Assembly: GCA_022009855.1 (NCBI GenBank)
Contig: CP091727.1
Location: forward strand, 4,526,001-4,590,000
From: Lentisphaeria bacterium
Lineage (GTDB): Bacteria > Verrucomicrobiota > Lentisphaeria > Victivallales > Victivallaceae
Direction: 5' to 3'
DNA length: 64,000 nucleotides
The translations under genes and the position numbers were made by a program. The first letter of the stretch is position 1, and each line of letters opens with the position of its first letter. Under the pieces are notes generated by a model, which made no database searches, was not told where the DNA came from, and saw only the letters and a program-made list of their open reading frames with translations. Positions 31,801-42,924 of this stretch are shown in pieces.

Positions 31801-32169
31801 ATGCCCAATTTGAATCATAGCAGATTGCGACCGCAGACGGCACGCTTAGTGTGCCATCTGGCAAGCGTACTGCTTGATTCAGGAACGATCACGAGGGAAG
31901 AATACAATATTATTTCAAGAAATCTCCACGCTCTTGCGAAGACAGGAGAGTTGGCTCCTGCTATTACACCTAGGCTACTTACTCCGCAAGAAGCGGCAGA
32001 AATACTTGCCATAAGCTATTCCCAATTTCGAAATCTTGAGCGTGAGGGAGTATTCCCTTTTCACAGAAAATGTGTAGGGAATAAGACCGTACGTTACCGC
32101 AATATTGACATCTTTGATTACGTAACTTCCTCGGATACAACAGAAAAACAAACAGAAGGAGAACAGTAA
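31801..32169 (+). CDS. excisionase-like helix-turn-helix protein
   Basis: 122 residues. The C-terminal half has a MerR/AlpA-type winged helix of the excisionase family: LLTPQEAAEILAISYSQFRNLEREGVFPFHRKCVGNKTVRYRNIDIFDYV. The role is probably excision control or regulation of the element. It starts a rightward operon with the SF3 helicase two bases downstream. Confidence 0.8.
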   Translation: MPNLNHSRLRPQTARLVCHLASVLLDSGTITREEYNIISRNLHALAKTGELAPAITPRLLTPQEAAEILAISYSQFRNLEREGVFPFHRKCVGNKTVRYRNIDIFDYVTSSDTTEKQTEGEQ

Positions 32170-32171
32170 TC

Positions 32172-33574
32172 ATGCAAGAGTATCAAGCCATCATCGAGAA
32201 ATTTGGAGAACCATTCCCCACGGAGGGACGGAGAAATCCCCGCGTCAATCCTATTTTCTTCGCAGCAGCCTTCCAGCAAGACACTCAGGTAAAATATTTC
32301 CATGATGTTGGCTGGTTAAAAATGGAAAATGGTCGATGGCATAGTACATCTTCGGCCGCCATCAAGATTGCGATTCGCGATCTAATTCTACGGCTGATGC
32401 GATCAACCTCTAAATCATGTTTTTCGCAGATAACGCCTAGTTTGCTGCATGAAATTATGCAGATGGTTCAACTCGAAAATGGGGCCGAGGGGTTCCCGCC
32501 ACTTGATCCAGATATCATCCCGTTATCCAACGGGATTCTATTGTGGGATTCTACCTGCCATGAATTCGTATTTCGAGATTATAATCAAAAAGACATGATT
32601 CTTGATTCCCTAACCGTTCCCTATGTCCCGAATGCAAAAGCGCCATTGTTTGAGGAAAAAATTCGGGAGATTATTCCGGATGCGGATGACCGACGAGTTA
32701 TTCAGGACTACCTAGGGGGCCTCGCTCTTTCCTGCCAACCGGACCAGAAAGTTCCTGCTGTTCCAAGGCGAAGGAGGGTGTGGGAAGAGTTTACTGGTTC
32801 TACTGATATCGAAAATACTTGGCCCTAAACGGGTATTCGATCTAAATTTCAGAACTATTTCCAGCCCTTTTGGTTTTTCAGACTTGACGACTCAGACCCT
32901 GTTGACGGCCTCGGAAGCCATCAGTGGAGCCTTGTGTTCTTCTGGAGGAGAATTCGTCAAGAAAGCTGTTGGCGGAGACTATTTTCAGACGGCCCAGAAA
33001 TTCGAAAACCTTAAGAAGAAACATCATGGGACCTTCTCGTTGATTATAGTTACTAACCACAAAATGTCGGTAAAATTTGAAGGAAAAGGGCTGGAATGGA
33101 AAGACCGTATGCTTCCCGTTTTTTTTTCAGCACCACATTCCGGAAGAGCAACAGAACCACACGCTCGTTGATCAGTTAATCACCGCTGAGGGAAGCGGAA
33201 TTTTAAACTGGCTTCTTGAAGGAGCTGAGCGGGTTCGACGGAATGATTGGCACATTGAACTTTCGATAAAGCAGCGGGCTTGCCGCGATTCGCTGATCGA
33301 CTTCCAATTCTCAATGGAGACATTCGTAGATCAATTCGTAACCCTGGCTGCAGGAAGTGAATTTTCGACCAGGGAGGCATATCAACTTTATACACAAATT
33401 CAGGCTGTTTGCGATTATGAATACCTGGAAGAACGAGCTTTTTTTCGGCGTTTTGCCAAGGCGATGGCAGTGCGATATCACGCTTCGGGATGCAACACGG
33501 TCGTCAACGGGAGAACGCGGGGATATAGAGGGTTCAAACTGAATAACGAAGGGAGGGAATATACGCGCGCGTGA
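32172..33574 (+). CDS. P4-type SF3 helicase/primase-helicase, frameshifted
   Basis: AAGGAG precedes the ATG. The N-terminal D5_N-like region (PLSNGILLWDSTCHEFVFRDYNQKDMILDSLTVPY) leads into DYLGGLALSCQPDQKVLLFQG and a Walker A motif GEGGCGKSLLVLL after correction near 32755. Then come the SF3-type LIIVTNHKMSV sensor region, KDRMLPVFF, and a C-terminal winged-helix part. A second break lies near 33120 at T8. The joined protein is about 465 residues, typical of replication helicases of P4-like satellites and islands. Confidence 0.85.
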
Positions 33575-33631
33575 AGGCTGAGGAAAAATAGCGTCGTTGG
33601 TGTCGTTGGTGTCGAAAAATAAAGGAGAAAA

Positions 33632-34130
33632 ATGAAAGCAAGAACAACATCAGAGGTAATGTTAGAACAGCAACTTCGGGAAATAGAAGAAGCATTTGAG
33701 GAGCCGGAATGTTTGAAATAGCCCCGGCACATATAGTGACCGGGCCGGAGGATGAGGTCCTCGAGGGGAGGTTGTCGATGAGGAGAAGCACGAGAATCGG
33801 TCGGAAACATCAAAGTCCGGTTCGGCACATTCAACAAGTCGTCTCCCGTGGCTATTTCCGCTCACAGCGGAAAAACTGTTTGAGATGGCGCGACGGCAAC
33901 CGAATCCGGCAAGAGAGCTGTTTGGTTACTTCTACGAAACTGAACTGAGGAAAGAGTGCCAACACTTGATCGAGTATCCTCTGTATGCTGGAGATTTCTA
34001 CAACCTGCTGTATTGCCATAAATTACTGGTCGCAAACGGACAGTACTTCAAATGTGCAGCCGCGATTCAACCAATTTTACAGAATTATCTGAACGCAATG
34101 GAGGAATATGAAAATGAAGGTAGAGTTTAA
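33632..34130 (+). CDS. small hypothetical protein(s), probably one frameshifted gene
   Basis: AAAGGAG precedes an ATG at 33632 that reads MKARTTSEVMLEQQLREIEEAF and stops at 33721. A second frame overlaps (MFEIAPAHIVTGPEDEVLEG). A third carries SRLPWLFPLTAEKLFEMARRQPNPARELFGYFYETELRKEC to 34130. Joined, they would make about 160 residues. They could instead be separate short genes. Not recognised. The end overlaps the next start. Confidence 0.4.
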
Positions 34131-35754
34131 TCCTCAAAACACAGATTGGATCAGATCGATTGATGCCCAATCCCGTCTGACGGTCTGGATACTGAATCAT
34201 ATCAATTCGCCGGAGATTGCCAAGATAGGGGATTTCTCCATCTGTGACGGGCATATGATTTCCAGGGATGGCAAGGCTCGGATCAGTCTGGATCTCGGGC
34301 TGACGCTCAGACAAAAATTGCCGTCAGCCTTGCTGCCGATGCAGACATTCTCTTCATTGCCGTACCGGCAGAACTACCCCAGTTTGTTTCCACTTGCACC
34401 GGAATGGAATGGAGCAAATCCATACAACACCGTATACGTTGAGAAAATAGACAGTCTGTCACCATTGTGTTTGCCGGACGTACTGTCAATACTGAAAGGA
34501 AGTTCTATTGACTTCGAATATCTCTCTTATAACTTGCACTTGGATAAAGTCGATTTCGACGAGATCGACGGCCCATTCGGTCGATGCTTCGAGGAAGGTC
34601 CAGGAGATGATTTGAGGGAAATCCCCTTCCCGGCATTTCCCATTTCAGACGGCGAACGGTTTGTCAGGACAGACGTATGGTATGGTGGAGCGATCTTCAC
34701 ACTCAAAAACTACAAATTCAAGAATCAGCCAGGCGTTTATCGATTCCTTTTCAAACCGGATCATCCAGGTTTCTACAACCTCCCCCTCCTGGCCGGACCG
34801 ACTATACTCTGCCTTGACCCCATGACGACATGGCTCAACCCGGGAACGATGACCTTGATTGTTCCGGCGGGTAATCTATCGAGTTTACACTGGAACAAGT
34901 TGCCGCGACCGGTACAATTAATATGCCGGGAGCTGCGGGGGAACGAGACGTTCAATTACCGGGAAATCAGTCAGGTACTGGATATCATCGCAGCAGCCAG
35001 ACAGCAAAGAGTGACAATCACGGTTAGTCTTGTTCGAGGCGTTCATGAATTTTTCACTCAGGACATCATTCCGGAACCGATACCACTGGCTGATCTGTTG
35101 AAGAAAGCCCAAAGGTATGGGGTCGACATTCCGGAGATACTCAAAATGAATGACTGGCAATTTGCCATCGACGCCCTTTGACTTTACCCCCAGACTGCCG
35201 TACTTCTGGCCACGAGGAGGAATCACACTGTTTTACGGAAAAAGGCAGAGACCTTGGCGCCACCATTGCTCTCATACCTTCGGGGATCGAATCAGCAGGA
35301 CGCTGAAAAAATCGCCTTGTTTTGCTCGTACGGAGCCATTGGGAAAATCAGGAAACAGTTTACAGGCATAAACAACCTTACCGGATTGGATTCCCGAGCA
35401 TTGAAGTCACAGGATGAGTTAGGCAAACAGCTGGAAACATTTGATCTGTTGGTCGTCGTATCCGGAGAAAAACTGACCGATACGGAAATGTCGATCTTGC
35501 TGGATGCATGCCTGGTTCACCGAGTTCCGACGGCCTTATTTCTGTCCGATGACACACCCAGCCTGAGGGCGGTTCGAGAAATGGCGGCTCAGAAATTCTA
35601 CGTTGGCATACCGAAAAACGGGCAGAGTTTCCTGATCAAGGATATGGCGACGAGCGAAATCAACCGATATCGTTTTACCGAGGAAGGACAGGTGGAGATC
35701 ACCAAAGCGACGGAAAAAGAGTTCGTTCAGGAATGCCCGGACATACATTCCTGA
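34114..35754 (+). CDS. putative RepA-like ATPase with large N-terminal domain, frameshifted
   Basis: The first part (MKVEFNPQNTDWIRSIDAQ to EILKMNDWQFAIDAL) is not recognised alone. Removing one T near 35178 joins it to DFTPRLPYFWPRGGITLFYGKGRDLGATIALIPSG, a P-loop position with a weak, non-consensus Walker A. This is followed by FCSYGAIGKIRKQF, LETFDLLVVVSGEKLTDTEMSILLDACLVHRVPTALFLS and a C-terminal beta region, a layout like RepA/AAA_25 proteins of plasmids and islands. Another break lies near 35285. GGAGG spacing favours the ATG at 34114. The assignment is tentative. Confidence 0.45.
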
Positions 35755-35858
35755 CGCGAATCGCCCTGCCCCCTGACCAGTTGCGACAGCAAATGGTGAT
35801 TAAAGGGAACTTGGGCAGAAATGTCGACCAAGGGCAACACTTTCCCGTAGAATAACGT

Positions 35859-35904
35859 CAAGCCCTCTACCGGTTTCGCGACCGGTAGAGGGCTTGTTGT
35901 TTTT
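35859..35904. terminator. strong bidirectional terminator
   Basis: A perfect 16-bp stem, CAAGCCCTCTACCGGT and its complement, around TTCGCG is followed by TTGTTTTT. It lies between the convergent replication operon and the acyltransferase gene. Confidence 0.88.
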
Positions 35905-35962
35905 CAAGTTGAAGAAGGGTTGCTTCCTTCATGCACTCCTCCTTTGCCAGCGCTGTTCCATG

Positions 35963-36878
35963 TCATGAATAGGGGCCTCGATTGATATCAAGCCAACGGC
36001 GTGGCGCCCACATCCATTGTGTGAGATCCCGGGAGATCAGTCCTTCCAACGCCGTGGTACATAATTGGGTGATGGTTTGAATGTCAGCTTCTTTATCCTG
36101 AGTCCGGGAATAAACAATCGGTGCAGCAAATACAAATTCAAATTCAAAATTATTATTCAGACGCCGAGTCACCGCCGGAATCACAGGAATCCCGGTTTTA
36201 AGGTGCAGCAATGCCGGAGTCTTGTGAGTCCGGCATGGATGTCCCCAAAAAGTCGTTTCTACACCTTCTTTACTTGATGCATGCTGGTCTATCAGAATAG
36301 ATATGTGTCTTCCATCATGCAGCGCCTTCAGCAACGGCCGCAGTCCGGCCTGTTTGGAAATGACCTCATGAGCAGGACTGCGACGGTTTTTCAAAATACA
36401 TTTTCCTATCAGAGGATTGGAAAACGGGCGCATGATGGATACCATCCCCAAACCTGTTTTCTGACAAAAAGCGGTTCCGGCGATTTCCCAGTTGCCGTAA
36501 TGAGCTGTTACAATAATTGCATTGCCCCGCTCTTCAAACAGATAACGCATGGATTCTGCACTTCCGGCCATATGGATTTTTTTCAGGCTTATAGTGTTGA
36601 TCCATTTTGAAAATTTCTATCAGAAGTTTGCTGAACTGACAAAATACCTGTTTTGCCAATTTATGCGCTTCCGAGAGAGAATCTGCAGCCCCGGCATGGA
36701 GCAGATGCTGGATTGTCCGGACTCGATGCCGCTTGTCCACGCGCATGAGCAACAGAAAAAGAACGCGGGAAATCCAGTAGCTTTGCTTCAATGACAAACG
36801 GCGGACAAAGAGATAAAGCAAATAAAATGGAACAAACTCCAGGTAGATCAAAAACAACGATTTCCGGCGTTTTTCCAT
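35963..36878 (-). CDS. lipid A acyltransferase (LpxL/HtrB family), frameshifted
   Basis: Inner-membrane enzyme that adds secondary acyl chains to lipid A. The N-terminal membrane segment (MEKRRKSLFLIYLEFVPFYLLYLFVRRLSL) is followed by the catalytic box VTAHYGNWEIAG (HxxxxE), the second block ISILIDQHASSKEGVETTFWGHP, and TGIPVIPAVTRRLNN. The frame breaks near 36576 at T7. The ATG at 36878 gives the expected membrane start. Its presence inside the element suggests LPS-modifying cargo. Confidence 0.87.
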
Positions 36879-37068
36879 CGCGATTTCCCAGTTAACTATC
36901 GTGTGACTCCCTGTTAAAATAACATATTTCACCTCATCTTCAATCCAATAAATAATAAAAATAATATTTTTAATATTTTCAAATAAGACTCCCCCATCTT
37001 GAATTTCAGTGATTGTCCTTAATTTTCTGAAACGCGTTGGTAAATCCCGATGTTGAATTTTGATGTGA

Positions 37069-37096
37069 TTGTATTTACTGGATTTTGTGGTATAAT
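37069..37096 (+). promoter_or_regulatory. sigma70 promoter of the GntR/LacI-type regulator
   Basis: TTGTAT (37069-37074) and a perfect TATAAT (37091-37096) have 16-base spacing, with TAGGAGAG before the ATG at 37115. Confidence 0.65.
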
Positions 37097-37114
37097 ATAA
37101 TTTAGGAGAGTGAT

Positions 37115-38174
37115 ATGTCGCGCAGTGAAACATTCAAACCTTTGTATAAAAAAGCTGGTCGAAAAGATTGAACTGGACATTATCCGGCGAAATCTGAAGA
37201 CCGGGGATTTTTTCTGCATATTGAAAGATTTATGCGATCAATACAAGGTGTCCATCATTACCGTACGGGAAAGCGGTATCCATCCTTGAGAACAACGGTA
37301 TTCTCTCCTGCAAGTCCGCCAGCGGCATCTATATTGCCAACCGGGAGCTGCTGAACACTCTGAATGCGTTCGAACGCATCATTCTGATTCCACACCATCA
37401 TTACAAACAACAGCCGAATCTGTTTTTCGAGTTGCGGCTGAGCTCACTGCTTCAGACGCTCGCCCAAAAGGGATATGTCGGACTGCCGATTTACCGGGAG
37501 GATTTGAATCCGGAGAGGATCAATCTGCTGGGGCAGCGAGTCCTTGGAGTAATTGGCGGAAACAGTATGGCCAGGGAACTGCTGCCTCGCAACGCAGCGT
37601 CTCCGAAACTGATGTTGATCAATCCGCCACAAGAGATCGCGCCATCACCTCAGGTGTGCCTGTGCCGGTATGACTTTCGGGAACAGTTCCGGAAATCGTA
37701 TGAATTCGCAATGCGCCGGAACATGCCCGAAATCGTCCGCCTTGTCACGGATCCGTCTTATCATGTTCCTGATCTGGAGGCTCAGGCCTCCCTGGTGCAG
37801 TTCGATCTTCCGAAACTCGACCAAACAGAGCCGGCCATCGAAACCGGCCGCCGTATGGCAAACAAGTTATTCGCAAAGGGGTCAACGTCCGACTGCTTTT
37901 TCTGGATTACCGATGACTTTGTCGCACTGGGCGTCCATGAGGTGTTTTTGGAGCGGGGAATCAATCTGATCGCCGAACAGCGGATTCTGGTAAATGCCTC
38001 GCCGTCGTTCCCCTCATAGAAGCCATGGGCTTACCGGTCATCGGTTTCGGACCGACCAAGATCGGTCATGATGCGGCTTCTTTCTTCTGTGATTTTCTGG
38101 ATGCTTTGCCCGAAGCACGTCCGTCTGTTCCACTGTTGATTTCTCCGGAAGCCAATCGGCCGGCGCAAATTTGA
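37115..38174 (+). CDS. GntR-type HTH regulator with LacI-like sensor domain, frameshifted
   Basis: The N-terminus has a GntR-family winged helix (MSRSETFKPLYKK, VEKIELDIIRRNLKTGDFFCILKDLCDQYKVSIITVR, VSILENNGILSCKSASGIYIAN). The C-terminal part matches LacI/PurR-type sugar-sensor lobes (QRVLGVIGGNSMARELL, FWITDDFVALGVHEVFLERGINL, IEAMGLPVIGFGPTKIGHDAASFFCDFLDAL). Breaks near 37142, 37275 and 38012. It probably controls the nearby pseudopilin-DUF4838 operon. Its end overlaps the convergent gene tail by about 110 bases. Confidence 0.82.
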
Positions 38175-39358
38175 CCGTCTCCCAGCACCATAATGCCGAA
38201 AGGCGCTTCACTGGTCAGGCGGAAACCGAACTCGCCGGCAGGATTCAACAGATTCACGGTTTGAACGGGGTGGTCGGCATCAAATACAAATTCCCGGACT
38301 GCAGTTCCCCGATTGACGAGCCTGCAATGCACGCTTGCATCTTTTTCGCCGGAAAGAAGAAGTGTCCCTGAAAAACGGTCAAACGTTTTTTCCGGCAAAT
38401 GGTAGAGCAGGTTCTGTTCAGCAGACAACCCGAATGAAAGTCCGGAGTGAAAAACTGCTTCCGGAAAGGCCAGCTGCTGTTTTTGACCGTCGGGGGTATA
38501 ATAACAGTCAGTTTCCAGCGTACGGAAACGATACGCGCCATACCCTCCGACCGGGAACTCGTATGGTTCAAGTTCCGCCAGAGGCATATCCGGAGAAGCT
38601 TCTGTTTTTCCCGTTGCCAGTTCCGACACCGTTTTCAGAACATCCGCACAAAGCTGGACGGCGTTTCGGTACATGGATAAACAGGAGGCCGTATTTTCAT
38701 TTTTCCCGTTCCAGTGCGCAAGCAGAATCTCCATACAGCTCCTGCGTGCCGCGCGCGCCGTTCGGCAGTAATGGGCATAGAGCCGCAGAGCCGCCTCCGG
38801 GACGCTGGTGCCGAGCATTCGGGGCACAGCTGAAAAAAACGGGAAGTCCAAACAATCCAGCCGGGCCAGAACTTCCGCCGGAGAAAAATCACCGATTTTC
38901 AGGCGGTCAAAGAAAAACAGATCACTCCCTCCGGGGCCCTCCAGCGCATGAATGCCAAAACAGGCATCCTGCAGGACATGCAGCAGAACTCCGAGGTATT
39001 TCATCGCCTCCTCCTCTTTGCCGTCGCCAAGCAGAGTCGCACTCTGCCGCAGAAGATGAAGAAATCCGGGAAGCGCAAAGTCATAATTCCCGTTCCGGAA
39101 AGCACGGGCGCGGCGGATGTGTCCGGCGCAATCGACGGTATGGTAGCGGTACAGTTCGGCATAAGACACATCCGGCAGATAATGGAACCATTCTCCGGAG
39201 GGAAGACGGCAATACCGTGCGAACTCTTCCGGGGCATTGAGCGCCAGGTCCGGATAAAGACAGAATTCTTCCGTCAAACGGCTCCGGGGGCCGGGGAGTT
39301 CCGGAACAAGGTTCAAGGCATTTGCGGTCATCCTGCGATGCTGGGCTGTCTCCGGCAT
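38066..39358 (-). CDS. zinc-dependent phospholipase C/P1 nuclease-like protein with beta-rich C-terminus
   Basis: 430 residues with no obvious signal peptide. The first half is helical with spaced His/Asp residues (SGEWFHYLPDVSYAELYRYHTVDCAGHIRRAR, MKYLGVLLHVLQDACFGIHALEG), reminiscent of the zinc-binding helices of phospholipase C/S1-P1 nucleases. The second half is beta-rich (FSGTLLLSGEKDASVHCRLVNRGTAVREFVFD), like NPCBM-type carbohydrate-binding modules. The tail after ICAGR may be read-through of a lost stop, since it overlaps the regulator. It starts three bases after DUF4838. Confidence 0.5.
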   Translation of the reverse strand: MPETAQHRRMTANALNLVPELPGPRSRLTEEFCLYPDLALNAPEEFARYCRLPSGEWFHYLPDVSYAELYRYHTVDCAGHIRRARAFRNGNYDFALPGFLHLLRQSATLLGDGKEEEAMKYLGVLLHVLQDACFGIHALEGPGGSDLFFFDRLKIGDFSPAEVLARLDCLDFPFFSAVPRMLGTSVPEAALRLYAHYCRTARAARRSCMEILLAHWNGKNENTASCLSMYRNAVQLCADVLKTVSELATGKTEASPDMPLAELEPYEFPVGGYGAYRFRTLETDCYYTPDGQKQQLAFPEAVFHSGLSFGLSAEQNLLYHLPEKTFDRFSGTLLLSGEKDASVHCRLVNRGTAVREFVFDADHPVQTVNLLNPAGEFGFRLTSEAPFGIMVLGDGQICAGRLASGEINSGTDGRASGKASRKSQKKEAAS

Positions 39359-39361
39359 GTT

Positions 39362-41600
39362 TTACTCCTCTCCTCTGTCAAAGATCACCCGTCCAAACCG
39401 TTTGACCGGGAAATCCGCGATCGGGCGCAGCGTCGGGCTCCAGAGGTCGGAACGGTTCCAGACTCCGCCGTAGCGCATAATTTGCAGACGCAATTTTCCC
39501 CCGCCCGGAAAGCGGAAGACGGAATATGGCAAGGAATGTTCCATCGTCACGTTCATTCCGCACGCGGTACTCCTGCCAGAATGTCCATCGTTTATTGACA
39601 TTGGGCGCGTAATTTTTCTGCACGGCATCCGAATCACCGACCGTAAATATGCGGAATTCATCTTCCGGGGACGCATTCGGCATTTCCAGTCGGAAAAGCA
39701 GCTCACTGCCGCGGCGGAGCATCTGCACGGTCGCTGTCTTTTCGGGGGACCGCCCCATTGACGTTCCACCAGGGGATACCACGGGCTGCTCCTTCCAGTC
39801 GGACTCCTCCGGTTCCTCTGAAATACTTCTGCAGTAATATTCCGGAATCTGATCGGCATATTGATGGAAGCGCGCGGATTCCTGAAAAAACGGGAGTAGA
39901 TCCGGTCTCTCCAGAAAACAATCCTCCGATGTTCCGGAGAGCCGGGCTCACATTGAGCAGCCGCCTGATTGAGCAGAAGTTTTAATTCCCGCACTCGGTC
40001 TTCATCGTAGCGGACACAATGAATGAAAGCGATCTCATCCATTGTTTCGGGCGACCAAGGAATTCCTTCCCAGCGGGAGATGATCAGATCGTGGAATCTG
40101 CGCATCGTATCCGCCGCCGGCCCGAAAGAGTTCCTGATGTAATCCCACAACAGTTCATCAACGCTGTATTCCGGATTCCATAAGAGACGGCTTTGCAGCC
40201 AGACCATCGGATAGGTGGAAAATGCGTTCAAACGCCCCTCTTCACCCGACCGGTTCAGGCGGGAATTCAAGCCGTTGATGAAACAGCTGTCAGTTACGTC
40301 CCTTGTTGCCAACAGCCAGCGTTTGAAAATATTGGGGTACATAAATGGGACCTTGGAGGTATATGTGGCCGGGTCGACGATATTCAGCCAGATTCCGAAA
40401 CGCTCTGTTTTGTTGTTCAGCAACTTTGACCACGCATGCACCTTTTCCAGCTCCTGGTTGAAGAGATCCGGGTCTGAAGCGTAGTGTACAATTTTTGTGA
40501 CGTAGGTAACGTCGACATTATCGGGAATCCGCATTCCCTCCGGAGGAGCCTGATAATGCTGGTAGGCCAAAGTCGCCAGACGGCGATCCGGCCAAATTGC
40601 CCGAATCGCTTCCGCGTAACGTGCGACAAAGCGAAATGCCCACCCGGAGGCCTGTTTTTCAAAAGGAAGCGCGGGGTTGTACTGCCGCCGGCATGCGGAA
40701 CATTGACAGCTGTTTTCCGGAGTCATGCCGTCGTTGAACGCAAAATACACCTCTTTTCCCAGGGAGGACACGGCCCCCAGGCATTGGGAGGAGCTTCTCC
40801 CTGATCGAATGCCGCCAGATTGCGAAGCATCTGTTCCAGAACTCCGGGCTGATTCGGGCAGAGGTAATTGCGGTGCGGAAGTTTCGTATTGAAATGCGTT
40901 TTCCCATCTCTGCCGACGGCAAAATATTCCGGATGGGTATCTTTGTAAAGCGCATACCATCCGATCTGGGTATGGTTGGCTCTCCGGGACGGCACGGAAC
41001 TGCCGAAACGCAGCACCGGATGCCAGAGCCGCTGGTGCTCCTCCGGCCACGCATAGTAACTGACACCCCCTTCGCGGGAACGGAAACGGGGCCAGTCATA
41101 AATATTCCACCCGTCAAGTTTCAAAGCCGGGCTGCGGGGAATTATCGTTCCAAATCCATCCGGGTGGATCCGCCGATCGTCAGGATAATACCAGCGCACC
41201 CCCAATGCCTGTTCCAGATATTCGTAGACGGCAAAAAGGGTTCCGCGGTCAATTCCATCCGGAGAAACTTCTCCGCAAAGAATGAGATCCCCGCCCTTCG
41301 ACCGGACAACAAGAGCTTCCGGCTTCAGACTGTTCAGCTCTCCGATCAGCTGCGAGGCGGCATCCGTTGAGCCGATGAAAATCCGCTCCGGATATTTTTC
41401 AGAACAGCTTTCCGGGACAATTTCCAGTTTCTGGCCGATTGCTTCGGCAAGGATTTTGTTCAGAAAGTCAGCGGCATAGGCCTGGGTTTCCCCGGCGGAA
41501 ATACCAGTTTTGCCGGATTATCCGGCAAGACAATCACTGGAGCGGCAAAAGAGATGACGCTTTGCAGGAAAAAGCAGATAAGTGCCGTTCTAATACACAT
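39362..41600 (-). CDS. secreted DUF4838-domain protein (glycoside-hydrolase-like), frameshifted
   Basis: Signal peptide MCIRTALICFFLQSVISFAAP, then an N-terminal alpha-glucuronidase-like domain (RIFIGSTDAASQLIGELN, LFAVYEYLEQALGVRWYYPDDRR). The DUF4838 core follows: GKTHFNTKLPHRNYLCPNQPGVLEQMLRNL, VYFAFNDGMTPENSCQCSACRRQYNPA, GIWLNIVDPATYTSKVPFMYPNIFKRW. Breaks near 41465, 40790, 39830 and 39500. About 745 residues. Probably acts on plant or host polysaccharide; the substrate is unknown. Confidence 0.8.
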
Positions 41601-42158
41601 ATCTCGGACATCCCTTTTCAGAAAGCTCCCGTTGAGAGCTGCTTCGTACACTTCCATCCAGAAATCCGGCATTTGCTTTGCGGTGATGCCGATAATGAAC
41701 AACCAGTTTATGGGGTCCCCAATTGCCGTAAAAATTGATAAACTGTTGAAGAGTATCTAAATTCAGAGAATCCGCCAGCAGTACATAATCGGATGGAGAA
41801 CCGGTTATATGCAGAGTGTGGGCGTCTCCAATGATTCTTCGCATACCAAATACGTTTTTATGGGTATCTCGCCCCTGATCCATGAAGGACAACGTAATGC
41901 AGAGATTTGGGGGTACGACACCAATCCGGTTGCAATCAGGGTATCGGTCCAGCGCTGTGTGGATACAACTTCATAAGTATCCAGATAAATGACCAGAGCG
42001 GTCAGTGACTGCTTCATATTGCCTTTGCAGGAAGTCGATTTTGCGGTTTCTCGAGCGCGATTCAGCAGCGGCATCAACATTGCAAATAATACGAGAATTA
42101 TCGAAAGCATAACAAGCAACTCTACCAGAGAAAACTTTTTTTCGACATATATGGACAA
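41590..42158 (-). CDS. type II pseudopilin (prepilin N-methylation domain), frameshifted
   Basis: Short leader MSIYVEKK followed by the prepilin cleavage/methylation helix FSLVELLVMLSIILVLFAMLMPLLNRARE. The body contains RCPS and, after a break near 41880, MRRIIGDAHTLHITGSPSDYVLLADSL and HYRHHRKANAGFLDGSVRSS, the C-terminal HxxxxNxxFxDG motif of the DUF1559-like pseudopilins abundant in Planctomycetes and Lentisphaerae. It is the first gene of an operon with DUF4838, whose start it overlaps. Confidence 0.83.
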
Positions 42159-42459
42159 GTGTAACTGAAAAGTTGCCGTTTTACTTCAGGATAACTGAAA
42201 GATAAATTTCAGAGTAATATATCATGAGCAGCACTGTTTTCAAGAAAAACAGATGCGAGGAAAGGTTTTATTCGCAATCTGCTTGAAAACATGCTCAGAA
42301 AGAAAGCCGGCAAAACTTGACGAACATAAAAATCATTAAAATTATACTTTTTATGATTTTTCGCCTTGATTTCCTTCAAAGTCATGATATAATATTTCAC
42401 AGAGTCGGATCAATATGGTATTGATCTTGCTTTCACCAATAGAAAAGAAAGGGAATGCA
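42159..42459. promoter_or_regulatory. divergent spacer with promoter for the TRL-like lipoprotein
   Basis: TTGATT (42366-42371) and perfect TATAAT (42388-42393), 16-base spacing, point rightwards to the ATG at 42460. Nothing further is clear in the AT-rich spacer. Confidence 0.55.
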
Positions 42460-42863
42460 ATGAAAAAGTCTCTCCTCCTTGTCGCTGGAACATTCTGCGC
42501 CGCACTTCTCATGACCGGTTGCGCCGGCATCACTACCAACAACGGCGGTGTGGCACCGATTTCCTCGGGCCCGAACTTCTATACAGAGGTTTCCGCCAAC
42601 GCGATGCTCCAACCGGTTACCGAAAGTGACTACACGGTGGTCAAGCGCGATGTGACAGCCAGCGCTAAACTGATGAGCTACTTCACCTGTGTCAACATTG
42701 GAGATGTCTCCTTCGCGACTCTCAAGGCGGGAAGCGCTCAAGCAGGCCCCCCGGAGCTCAGGATCTGGTCGATGTCAAGATGGATTACAGCATGAAAAAT
42801 ATTTGCGGAATCAACGAGGTTACAGTGACCCTGACCGGAACGGCAGTGAAATTCAACAAGTAA
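42460..42863 (+). CDS. TRL-like family lipoprotein, frameshifted
   Basis: Lipoprotein signal MKKSLLLVAGTFCAALLMTGCAG (Cys at 21). Then NFYTEVSANAMLQPVTESDYTVVKRDVTASAKLMSYFTCVNIGDVSFATLKAGSAQA, resembling the short TRL-like family (named for its link to tRNA-associated loci). A break near 42747 in a C6 run restores LVDVKMDYSMKNICGINEVTVTLTGTAVKFNK. The function is unknown. A terminator follows. Confidence 0.7.
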
Positions 42864-42872
42864 CATTTGGAC

Positions 42873-42912
42873 AAAACAGGTCGGCAATGGTCGAAATTGC
42901 CGGCCTGTTTTA
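42873..42912 (+). terminator. terminator after the TRL-like gene
   Basis: AAAACAGG-CGGCAAT pairs with ATTGCCG-CCTGTTTT, a 15-16 bp stem with one mismatch, followed by T-rich sequence. Confidence 0.75.
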
Positions 42913-42924
42913 TAGGGTGAAGTC

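Noticed and set aside
36879..37114. Longer N-terminal extension of the acyltransferase to 37133
   Set aside because: The extension runs through the regulator promoter and start and lacks membrane or family sequence.
38335..39240. Plus-strand frames opposite the phospholipase-like gene
   Set aside because: Arg/Pro-rich shadow translation of a GC-rich coding gene.
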